This document shows, in pieces, positions 8,145-15,469 of a stretch of 32,740 nt of DNA. The notes beneath the pieces were generated by a model, which saw only the letters and a list, made by a program, of their open reading frames with translations, ran no database searches and had not been told where the DNA came from. Both the position numbers and the translations under genes were made by a program. Position 1 is the first letter of the stretch. Each line of letters starts with the position of its first letter. Source of the DNA: CAJWPI01 sp964571215 (lineage in GTDB: Bacteria > Pseudomonadota > Gammaproteobacteria > Magnimaribacterales > Magnimaribacteraceae); contig CAZMZZ010000017.1 of the NCBI GenBank assembly GCA_964571215.1, positions 1 through 32,740 on the forward strand, given 5' to 3'.

Positions 8145-9461
8145 TTGAATCTTGTACTTGGTTTAGGATCGACAGGGGTTTCTTTTATTAGATATCTCAA
8201 AAAAAACAACCAACCTTTCTTGATAATGGATTCTAGAAAGGAACCTCCTGGTCTAGAGGAACTAAACAAAAATGTTTTAACTAATAGATTATTTTTAGGT
8301 TCATTTGATAAATCTATAGTATCAGATGTAGACAGAGTCTTAGTTAGTCCAGGTATTTCCTTCGATAATGCAATTCTTCAAGAAGCAAGACTTCAAGGAA
8401 AGAAAATTCAGACTGATATAGATATTTTTTTAAAAGAGAATAACTCTAAGGTCATATTAGTAACAGGCACTAATGGGAAAACAACAGTTGTTTCAATGGC
8501 CGAAAAGTTATTACAGGATATTTATGGAAAGAACAAAGTTATTGCAATGGGGAACATTGGGAAACCAGTCTTAGATCAACTAGAAGAAGATTATGAGATT
8601 GCATTAATTGAACTTTCTAGTTTTCAATTAGAGTTAAGTAAAGATATTTCTTCTAATGTTGCCGTTCTTTTAAATATTTCTCAAGATCATCTAGATAGGC
8701 ACAGGACATTAAAAAATTATAAAAAAATAAAGCAAAGAATATTTCTTAATACGGAGATTGGTTTAGTGGGAAACAAAAGTTTAGTTCCAGCAAGAAGGAA
8801 TGAGGAAGGTCATTTCTTAAATTTTGAAGATCTTTATAAAAATTATGAGAGTTCATTATCAAATCTAGAAACAAATAAGTGGCCAGATTATGAGACCTCA
8901 AATATAAACGCTTCTATAGCTATTTATCAATCATTAAGAGAAGTCTTGGGGTTAATAGAACCGAAAGAAGATTATTTATCTAAAAAAGAATACGAAAATT
9001 GCCTTGAGAAATTAAAAGGTTTTAAGAGATTGCCTCACAGGTATGAAATCTTGGGATCGAGAAGAGGTCTTACTTTCATAAATGATTCAAAAGCAACAAA
9101 TATATCATCTACTATAAGAGCACTTGAATCAGCAAAAAAAGAATTTGGATCCAATAAAGTTCTGCTTATATGTGGTGGTGATTTAAAGAAACAAGATATA
9201 AGTAGATTTTTGGAAGTACCAGGCGATTGTTTAAAAAAGTCTTTTATAATTGGCAAAGACTCTAGTGTTCTTCAAGAGACGCTTTCAAAACTTTCTAAAT
9301 CTGAAGAAGTCTCAAGTTTAGAAGAAGCAGTTAAGAGGGCCTTAGCTTCTTATACAGAAGGGGATGTTTTGCTACTTTCTCCGGGTTGTGCAAGTACAGA
9401 TATGTTCCCAAGTTATGAGGAGAGAGGTAACTTGTTTAAAAAACTTGTCGGTTCAACTTAG
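8145..9461 (+). CDS. murD: UDP-MurNAc-L-Ala:D-Glu ligase MurD
   Basis: MurD adds D-glutamate to UDP-MurNAc-L-Ala. I use the TTG at 8145, preceded at a proper distance by AAGGGA and giving the expected N-terminus MNLVLGLGSTGVS. The 438 residues contain TGTNGKTT (107-114), ISQDHLDRH, the lysine in KKIKQRIF (the usual carbamylated position), INDSKATN and the closing LLSPGCASTDMFPSYEERG. The central HNxxN motif of Mur ligases is degenerate here (TSNINASIAI), and the middle domain differs in length from E. coli MurD, but the catalytic landmarks are intact. ftsW follows without a gap. Confidence 0.95.
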   Translation: MNLVLGLGSTGVSFIRYLKKNNQPFLIMDSRKEPPGLEELNKNVLTNRLFLGSFDKSIVSDVDRVLVSPGISFDNAILQEARLQGKKIQTDIDIFLKENNSKVILVTGTNGKTTVVSMAEKLLQDIYGKNKVIAMGNIGKPVLDQLEEDYEIALIELSSFQLELSKDISSNVAVLLNISQDHLDRHRTLKNYKKIKQRIFLNTEIGLVGNKSLVPARRNEEGHFLNFEDLYKNYESSLSNLETNKWPDYETSNINASIAIYQSLREVLGLIEPKEDYLSKKEYENCLEKLKGFKRLPHRYEILGSRRGLTFINDSKATNISSTIRALESAKKEFGSNKVLLICGGDLKKQDISRFLEVPGDCLKKSFIIGKDSSVLQETLSKLSKSEEVSSLEEAVKRALASYTEGDVLLLSPGCASTDMFPSYEERGNLFKKLVGST

Positions 9462-10637
9462 ATGATATTTCGTTTATTAGATAAATTAAAAAATATAGTG
9501 GATTATAAAAAAATAGATCTTATAACACTTTTCTTTTTCCTCTGTTTATCAATAATAGGCCTTATTTCAGTTGCTAGTGCCTCTCTTGCTTTTGCAGACT
9601 CATTGTCTGGAAATCCTCTTTATCTTTTTAACAAGCAGCTAGCAAACCTCTTCTTAGGTTTAATTATTCTTTTAGGTGTAGTGAGTATCCCTATGCTTTT
9701 TTGGGAGAAAATAGACAAATGGTTATTAGGACTAGGAATTCTTGCTTTACTTTTAGTATTCATTCCCGGTATAGGATATGAAGCAAATGGAGCTAATCGT
9801 TGGATAAGAATCTATGGTTATAGTCTACAACCCTCAGAGATAATGAAATTCATCGCAATAATTTATACTTCAGGTTATTGCGTAAGAAGTCTTAGAGATA
9901 TCCAGTCCCATTGGTTTAGTTTTTTTAAGCCTGCATTTTTGGTAGTACTTGTTGTTTCATTAATTCTTCTTCAACCAGACCTAGGGACTTCTGCAGTTAT
10001 TTTTGGAACAGTTTTAGGCATACTTTTTGTAGCTGGAGTTCAATTAAGACAATTTTTAATTGTTCTGGGGGTTGGTTTTATTGGAGCTTTGTCATTGATT
10101 TATTTTGTGCCATGGAGATGGGAAAGGATAGTTTCTTTTATGAACCCATGGGATGATCCTTATGGATCTGGTTACCAGTTAACCCTTTCTTTAATATCTA
10201 TCGCGAGAGGAGATTGGTTTGGGGTAGGAATTGGAGAAGGTATAACTAAAATGAATTACTTACCTGATGCGCATACAGATTTTATCTTTGCGGTTATCAT
10301 AGAAGAAGTTGGCTTATTCACAGGGATTTTAGTACTAAGCCTCTTGTTTGGGTTATGTTTTAGGTCTTTCTATCTTGCTAGAAGAGCCTTATCTAAGAAC
10401 CTCTATTTTAGTTTCTTCGTAGGATTCGGAGTTTCTATTTTGATAGGTCTACATACTTTTATCAATGTGGGTGTAGTAAGCGGACTCCTCCCAACAAAAG
10501 GACTAACTCTACCTTTTATAAGTTATGGAGGTACACATCTACTAGTAATGTGTGCTTTAGTAGGTCTAATTTTGAGATTGGACTATGAAACAAAATTAGC
10601 CATGCCAAAAGCTAAAATAACTAGAAGAGTACTTTGA
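9462..10637 (+). CDS. ftsW: Septal peptidoglycan polymerase FtsW (SEDS family)
   Basis: FtsW is the SEDS glycosyltransferase that polymerises septal glycan with FtsI. The 391-residue polytopic protein (about ten membrane segments) has the family signatures WIRIYGYSLQPSEIMKF (about 122-138), HTDFIFAVIIEEVG and the C-terminal LLPTKGLTLPFISYGGTHLL, which favours FtsW over RodA given its place between murD and murG. The ATG follows the murD stop directly, and its own TGA (10635-10637) shares a base with the murG ATG. Confidence 0.96.
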   Translation: MIFRLLDKLKNIVDYKKIDLITLFFFLCLSIIGLISVASASLAFADSLSGNPLYLFNKQLANLFLGLIILLGVVSIPMLFWEKIDKWLLGLGILALLLVFIPGIGYEANGANRWIRIYGYSLQPSEIMKFIAIIYTSGYCVRSLRDIQSHWFSFFKPAFLVVLVVSLILLQPDLGTSAVIFGTVLGILFVAGVQLRQFLIVLGVGFIGALSLIYFVPWRWERIVSFMNPWDDPYGSGYQLTLSLISIARGDWFGVGIGEGITKMNYLPDAHTDFIFAVIIEEVGLFTGILVLSLLFGLCFRSFYLARRALSKNLYFSFFVGFGVSILIGLHTFINVGVVSGLLPTKGLTLPFISYGGTHLLVMCALVGLILRLDYETKLAMPKAKITRRVL

Positions 10638-11704
10638 TGAAAATATTAATAGTAGCAGGAGGTACAGGAGGTCATATTTTTCCAGCCTTAGCTGTAGCAA
10701 AGGAATTTAATAAGAGAGATTCAAATATCTACTGGTTAGGAAGCGATAACTCTTTAGAAAAAGAAGTAAGCGAGAAAGAAGGATTCCATTTTTTTACTAC
10801 TAAAGCCTTACCTTTTAGAGGAATGACGATAATTAACAAATTCTTTTCGATCTTATACTTGATACGATCCTTTTTTTCTTCTTTATTATTAATTTATAAG
10901 ATCAAACCTAAATTTATCTTTTCTTCAGGAAGTTTTATAAGTTTAGCTCCAGGAATAGCTGCTTTTTGTTTGAGAATACCTTTATTTATTCATGAACAAA
11001 ATAGCATTCCAGGCACTTCAAATAGAATTTTATCAAGGTTATCTATCATTATTTTTGAAGGTTTTGAAGGTTCATTTAGAAAGAAGAATGTTAGGTATGT
11101 AGGAAATCCTATTAGAGAAGAGATAATTCAGACAGCAGAAAAGAAAAAATTATTTAGTGTAGTAGAAGAAAGATTAAATCTATTAGTTTTAGGAGGAAGT
11201 CAGGGCTCAAAACAACTTAATGAAATAGTAATAGAATCTTTAACTAAGATTAAAGATAAAAACACATGGAAAGTTTTACATCAAACTGGGAAAGATGATT
11301 TAAACAAACTTGAAAATAAATATAGAGACCTGGGAATTGAATCTGAAGTTAAAACATTTATAAATGATATAGCTAAGGCTTATGAAAATAGTCATTTAGT
11401 TATATCAAGAGCAGGGGCTATGACAATCTCTGAGTTATGTATAATGAAGAAACCATCCGTTCTTTTTCCTCTGCCTTGGGCAATTGATAATCATCAATTT
11501 TATAACGCACAATTTTTAAAAGAAAATGGAGCTGCAGAAGTATTAGAATCTTCTCAGAACAGCATTAACCCTTTAACTTCTTTTTTAGAAAAGGTAGCTA
11601 TGGATAAGAAAAGTCTAGAAATGATGTCAAGATCTTGTACGAGCATACATTTACCTCACTCTTCAAAAGAAATCTTGAAAATAATTGATGAATATTTCAA
11701 GTAG
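10637..11704 (+). CDS. murG: Lipid II synthase MurG
   Basis: MurG is the peripheral-membrane GT-B transferase that adds GlcNAc to lipid I, making lipid II. The start chosen is the ATG at 10637, which overlaps the ftsW TGA as TGATG; a TTG one codon earlier is possible but unneeded. The 355 residues show GGTGGHIFPALAVA (8-21), FIHEQNSIPGTSNR, the LGGSQGSKQLNE loop of the C-terminal domain, and SRAGAMTISELC (UDP-GlcNAc site). Length is usual. The 3' end overlaps murC by 17 bases. Confidence 0.96.
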   Translation: MKILIVAGGTGGHIFPALAVAKEFNKRDSNIYWLGSDNSLEKEVSEKEGFHFFTTKALPFRGMTIINKFFSILYLIRSFFSSLLLIYKIKPKFIFSSGSFISLAPGIAAFCLRIPLFIHEQNSIPGTSNRILSRLSIIIFEGFEGSFRKKNVRYVGNPIREEIIQTAEKKKLFSVVEERLNLLVLGGSQGSKQLNEIVIESLTKIKDKNTWKVLHQTGKDDLNKLENKYRDLGIESEVKTFINDIAKAYENSHLVISRAGAMTISELCIMKKPSVLFPLPWAIDNHQFYNAQFLKENGAAEVLESSQNSINPLTSFLEKVAMDKKSLEMMSRSCTSIHLPHSSKEILKIIDEYFK

Positions 11705-13088
11705 GAAAATAAAAAAAATCCATTTCATTGGGATAGGTGGGAGTGGGATGAGTGGAATAGCAGAAGTGTTATTTAATCTAGGATATGAAGTAACTGGTTC
11801 TGATGTTCAAGATTCAAGAGTTATCCAAAGGTTAAAAAGTTTAGGAGTGGATATACAACTCAAACATAATAGAAAAAATTTGAAAGTGACTGAATTAGTC
11901 GTTTTTTCTAGTGCAATAGATAACTCAAATGAAGAAATTAAGGAAGCAAGAGACAAAGGTATTCCTATTCTTTCAAGGGCTGAAATGTTATCTAGCTTGA
12001 TGAATATGAAAAAGGGAATAGCTGTTGCAGGAACCCATGGCAAGACTACAACAACAAGCATACTGGCATCGATACTCACAGAAGCAAAGTTTGATCCAAC
12101 CTTCATAATAGGAGGAATATTGAATAAGTTTTCTACGAATGCAAAGTTAGGAAAAGGTGAGTATTTAGTTGCAGAAGCTGATGAAAGCGATGGGTCATTT
12201 CTAAAGCTACAACCTTCTTTATCTATCATAACTAATATAGAGAATGATCATCTTTCTAATTATGGAAATAAATATTCTAATCTAAAGAATGCCTTTGTAG
12301 AGTTTGTAAAAAAAATCCCCTTTGATGGTTTTTTAGTTGCTTGTGGCGATGACCCTACAATAAAAGAATTAATCCCAAGATTTTCAAGAAAAGTTATTAC
12401 ATATGGTTTCAATAAAGATAATGATTTTGTTATAAATGATTATTTTCCTAATGCATTTAGGAGTGAATTTCTTGTATCTAGAGGAAACAAACCTCTTTTT
12501 GAAGTTAAGTTAAATATGGTAGGTAAACATAATGCTTTGAATGCCGTAGGAGCTTCAGTTTTAGCTCTTGAAGAAGGAGTAAGTATTGATATCATTCAAT
12601 CAGCTCTTGATTCTTTTAATGGGATAGGAAGAAGAATGGAACTTCTCGGTTTGGTAAAAAGAGGTGATTCATCTTTTTTAATGGTAGATGATTATGGACA
12701 TCACCCAACAGAAATAAAAGCCACTATAGAAGCTATTAGAGAATCTTGCCCAGACAGGAGGTTAATTATGATCTTCCAGCCACATCGATATTCAAGGACA
12801 AAGGACCTTTTCGAAGAGTTTGTTCAAACTTTAAAACTTGTAGATGAATTATTGATTATGGATATTTATTCTGCAGGAGAAAAAAAGATTATTGGTTGTT
12901 CTAGTGAAGATTTAGTTGAGTCATTAAGAAATCAAACTTCTAGACCTGTACATTTACTAAAGAATCTAAAAGAGATTGTTACTACACTTGAAGATTCACT
13001 TGCTTCTCAAGAAAGCGTCTTATTAACTCAAGGCGCTGGAGATATTGCTTCACTTTCTAAAAAACTATATACGCAATTCAAGACATGA
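11688..13088 (+). CDS. murC: UDP-MurNAc:L-alanine ligase MurC
   Basis: MurC adds the first amino acid, L-alanine, to UDP-MurNAc. I take the ATG at 11688, one codon after a TTG, giving MNISSRKIKKIHFIGIGGSG. The 466 residues carry the Rossmann GIGGSGMSG (15-23), the ATP loop AGTHGKT (114-120), EADESDGSF, GKHNALN in the middle domain and DDYGHHPTEI, which is characteristic of MurC. It overlaps murG at its start and the ddl ATG at its end (ATGA), indicating coupled translation. Confidence 0.97.
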   Translation: MNISSRKIKKIHFIGIGGSGMSGIAEVLFNLGYEVTGSDVQDSRVIQRLKSLGVDIQLKHNRKNLKVTELVVFSSAIDNSNEEIKEARDKGIPILSRAEMLSSLMNMKKGIAVAGTHGKTTTTSILASILTEAKFDPTFIIGGILNKFSTNAKLGKGEYLVAEADESDGSFLKLQPSLSIITNIENDHLSNYGNKYSNLKNAFVEFVKKIPFDGFLVACGDDPTIKELIPRFSRKVITYGFNKDNDFVINDYFPNAFRSEFLVSRGNKPLFEVKLNMVGKHNALNAVGASVLALEEGVSIDIIQSALDSFNGIGRRMELLGLVKRGDSSFLMVDDYGHHPTEIKATIEAIRESCPDRRLIMIFQPHRYSRTKDLFEEFVQTLKLVDELLIMDIYSAGEKKIIGCSSEDLVESLRNQTSRPVHLLKNLKEIVTTLEDSLASQESVLLTQGAGDIASLSKKLYTQFKT

Positions 13089-14053
13089 ATGAGCTCACAG
13101 AACTGAACTTCTTAAAAGGAATGAAAATTGCTGTGCTTATGGGTGGGTGGTCTTCAGAAAGAGATATATCATTAATTTCGGGGCAAGCTGTAAGTGAAGC
13201 TCTAAAAGAAATGGGTTTTGACCCTTTAATATTGGACCTAAAGTCAGAAGAAGATGCAAAAAGAAGGATTAAAGACATCGATATTGCTTTTATAGCTTTG
13301 CATGGAAGGGGTGGAGAAGATGGTTTTATTCAAGATCTCTTAGAAAGCAGAAGAGTAAAATTCACTGGTAGTGAAGCTGAAGCATGTAGAATTTCAATAA
13401 ATAAAGCCAAAACTAAAAGAATCTGGCGAGACCTTTCTTTACCAACCCCAGATTTCGTAGAAATAAAGGACGTAGGATCCCCAAATATGGAGATGATACC
13501 TTATGTTTCTGGAGAAAATGATATCACTTCTTTAGACAAATCTTTTGTTGTTAAGCCTATTTCTCACGGTTCCAGTTTAGGAGTGAGTATAGTAAAGCCA
13601 GGAGAGGGTTCTTTAGAGGAAGCTATGAAAGAGGCATCAAATTATGAGAACGATATAATTACTGAGGCTTATGTAGATGGAATTGAAATAACTGTACCTA
13701 TTTTAGGACAGAAAACTCTAACTCCTATTTCTATAAATCCTAAGAATAGATTTTATGACTATCAGGCTAAATATATTAGCCAAGATACCGAGTACTCTAA
13801 AATAGATTTATCTTTAAAAAAAATAGATGAATTAAAGGATTTTGCTTGGCATGCTTTTTCTTCTATAGGATGCAAGGGTTGGGGTAGAGTTGATTTAATA
13901 CAAGATCCACATGGTAATTTCCAACTAATAGAATTAAATACTGTACCAGGATTAACAAAAAACAGTTTAGTACCAAAATCAGCTGCTTTGGAGGGTATAA
14001 ACTTCAATCAATTGATTATATACATCCTTTATTTAGCTTGTCATACAGATTGA
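13085..14053 (+). CDS. ddl: D-alanine-D-alanine ligase
   Basis: Ddl makes the D-Ala-D-Ala dipeptide used by MurF. The 322-residue ATP-grasp protein shows GGWSSERDISL (20-30), FIALHGRGGEDG, VVKPISHGSSLGVS, FYDYQAKY, GCKGWGRVDL and ELNTVPGLTKNSLVP, the standard DdlB landmarks. It is somewhat longer than E. coli DdlB (306), mostly from an extra segment near residues 132-152. ftsQ, normally the next gene, is absent here and lies upstream of the cluster instead. The last codons hold the -35 element of the rpsF promoter. Confidence 0.96.
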   Translation: MNELTELNFLKGMKIAVLMGGWSSERDISLISGQAVSEALKEMGFDPLILDLKSEEDAKRRIKDIDIAFIALHGRGGEDGFIQDLLESRRVKFTGSEAEACRISINKAKTKRIWRDLSLPTPDFVEIKDVGSPNMEMIPYVSGENDITSLDKSFVVKPISHGSSLGVSIVKPGEGSLEEAMKEASNYENDIITEAYVDGIEITVPILGQKTLTPISINPKNRFYDYQAKYISQDTEYSKIDLSLKKIDELKDFAWHAFSSIGCKGWGRVDLIQDPHGNFQLIELNTVPGLTKNSLVPKSAALEGINFNQLIIYILYLACHTD

Positions 14054-14066
14054 GCTCAAATAGAAT
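14038..14066 (+). promoter_or_regulatory. Sigma-70 promoter for rpsF-rpsR-rplI(-dnaB)
   Basis: TTGTCA (14038-14043) and TAGAAT (14061-14066) are separated by exactly 17 bases, each matching five of six consensus positions. The -35 lies inside the last codons of ddl and the -10 just after its stop. The expected transcript start is near 14072, giving an untranslated leader of about 50 bases before rpsF. This separates the ribosomal-protein operon from the dcw transcript. Confidence 0.7.
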
Positions 14067-14070
14067 GCAT

Positions 14071-14120
14071 CCCCTTATCCTTGCTCTACAAGTAAACTTG
14101 AGAGCTTATAAACCATAGGG
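14071..14120 (+). promoter_or_regulatory. Structured rpsF leader, candidate S6:S18 autoregulatory site
   Basis: The leader can fold into GCTCT (14083-14087), a bulged A, CAAG (14089-14092), a TAAA loop, then CTTG AGAGC (14097-14105), a nine-pair stem. An outer stem is possible between CCC-T-TAT (14072-14078) and ATAGGG (14115-14120), which would cover the rpsF Shine-Dalgarno AGGGA (14117-14121). Leaders bound by the S6:S18 complex are known in several phyla. I do not see the CCG bulge typical of the described motif, so this assignment is a hypothesis. Confidence 0.4.
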
Positions 14121-14125
14121 AAGTT

Positions 14126-14719
14126 ATGAGGCATTATGAAATAGTTTTTTTAGTTCACCCTGATCAGGCAGATCAAACCCAGTCTATACTCGACAAGTTT
14201 TCCTCTATAGTAAAAGACTCAGGGGGTCAGGTTCATAGATTAGAGAATATAGGAAGTAAGAAGCTCTCTTACCCTATACAAGACCAATTTAAAGCTTCTT
14301 ATTGTTTATTGAATGTAGAGTGTAATAATGAAGCGCTTAAAGAGATAAAGAACTTCTTCAACTTTAATGATTCAATAATACGAGAGCTAATTTTATCTAC
14401 CAATAAAGCATATAAAGAAGTTTCTGCATTATCTTCCCAAGTTGATCAGGAAGAAGAAGATCCGTTTTCTGATTCAGCTCAGCATAGAAAGAATATCAAA
14501 TCTGTATCTTCATCTCTTAAAGCTAAAGATAGTGTAGTGCAAGAAAGTGATAAACTAGAAAAAAATAAAGAAGAAGCCACCGAAACAGACAAAGAAGCAG
14601 TCAAAGAAAATAGAACTACTACCGAAGTAGACAACAAGACTTCTGAAGGAGATAAACAATCAACTCAACAAACTAGTGAAGAGGTAGTCGAAGTTGATAA
14701 AGAAAAGGAGGAGTCTTAA
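14126..14719 (+). CDS. rpsF: 30S ribosomal protein S6 with a long charged C-terminal tail
   Basis: S6 binds S18 and the central domain of 16S rRNA. Residues 1-100 are an ordinary S6 fold (MRHYEIVFLVHPDQ at the start; KKLSYPIQDQFKASY in the middle). The protein then continues for about 97 residues (101-197) of low-complexity sequence rich in Glu, Asp, Lys, Ser and Thr, with no hydrophobic core and probably disordered, ending EVVEVDKEKEES. Typical S6 is about 95-135 residues. The reading frame is uninterrupted and rpsR starts two bases after the stop, so the tail is encoded, not a frameshift. E. coli S6 gets glutamates added by RimK; here an acidic tail is built in. Confidence 0.93.
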   Translation: MRHYEIVFLVHPDQADQTQSILDKFSSIVKDSGGQVHRLENIGSKKLSYPIQDQFKASYCLLNVECNNEALKEIKNFFNFNDSIIRELILSTNKAYKEVSALSSQVDQEEEDPFSDSAQHRKNIKSVSSSLKAKDSVVQESDKLEKNKEEATETDKEAVKENRTTTEVDNKTSEGDKQSTQQTSEEVVEVDKEKEES

Positions 14720-14721
14720 TA

Positions 14722-14985
14722 ATGCCCAGAAAACAAAAGAATAAATTTAAGAGAAGACCTAGAAACTTAGAAGCAAAGAAAAAATTCTGTAAATTTACCT
14801 CTTTAGGTATTGAAGAAGTAGATTATAAAGATGTCAAACTCCTAAAAGAATTTATAACTGAAACAGGAAAGATTATGCCAGCTAGAATAACGGGCACATC
14901 TTCTAAGTACCAAAGACAACTTACTAAAGCAGTCAAGAGGGCTCGTCATTTAGCTTTATTACCTTATACAGATTCACATCAATAA
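14722..14985 (+). CDS. rpsR: 30S ribosomal protein S18
   Basis: S18 forms a heterodimer with S6 on the platform of the small subunit. The 87 residues include a basic N-terminus, the conserved CKFTSLGIEEVDYKDVKLL (near 23-41), ITGTSSKYQRQLTKAVKRAR and LALLPYTD at the end. Length and sequence are normal. An AAAGGAGG stretch inside the end of rpsF precedes the ATG. No priB lies between rpsF and rpsR, unlike in enterobacteria. Confidence 0.97.
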   Translation: MPRKQKNKFKRRPRNLEAKKKFCKFTSLGIEEVDYKDVKLLKEFITETGKIMPARITGTSSKYQRQLTKAVKRARHLALLPYTDSHQ

Positions 14986-14986
14986 T

Positions 14987-15436
14987 ATGGAACTTATACT
15001 ATTAGAAAAAGTTACTAATTTAGGGGATCCAGGAGACCTTGTTAAGGTTAAATCAGGTTATGCTAGGAACTTTCTAGTCCCATCAGGTAAGGCGATTTAT
15101 GCGAATGAAGAAAATAAACTTGAGTACGAGAAGCGTAAAAAAGAATTGAATAAAGCTGAAGAAGAAAGGATTATTAAGGCAAAAGAAACAGCTGAAAAAA
15201 CTGAAAATGTAAATGTTCAAATTCCAGTTACTGTTTCTGAAGAAGGAACTTTGTATGGTTCTGTTGGGACTAGAGAAATAGCTGAAGCTATTATAAGAGA
15301 GGGCATTGAAATAGAAAAAAGCTCTGTAAGGTTGCCTGAAGGTTCCTTAAAAGAGCTAGGTGAATTTCAAGTTGATATAGAGTTCCATCCTGAAGTGATT
15401 AAAACTATTTCTGTATCAATTGTAAGCCAAGAATAG
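14987..15436 (+). CDS. rplI: 50S ribosomal protein L9
   Basis: L9 is a two-domain protein at the base of the L1 stalk that influences frame maintenance. The 149 residues show the N-terminal RNA-binding domain (VTNLGDPGDLVKVKSGYARNFL), the long connecting helix rich in Lys and Glu (about 42-75), and the C-terminal domain with LYGSVGTREIAEAI and FHPEV. Length is exactly usual. It starts one base after rpsR stops. Confidence 0.97.
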   Translation: MELILLEKVTNLGDPGDLVKVKSGYARNFLVPSGKAIYANEENKLEYEKRKKELNKAEEERIIKAKETAEKTENVNVQIPVTVSEEGTLYGSVGTREIAEAIIREGIEIEKSSVRLPEGSLKELGEFQVDIEFHPEVIKTISVSIVSQE

Positions 15437-15469
15437 TTTCCAATCTTTTGTTGTTTTAATTTCCTTTGA

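Noticed and set aside
11807..12229. 140-codon minus-strand open frame inside murC
   Set aside because: It lies opposite the conserved ATP-binding region of murC and resembles no protein family I know; a shadow frame.
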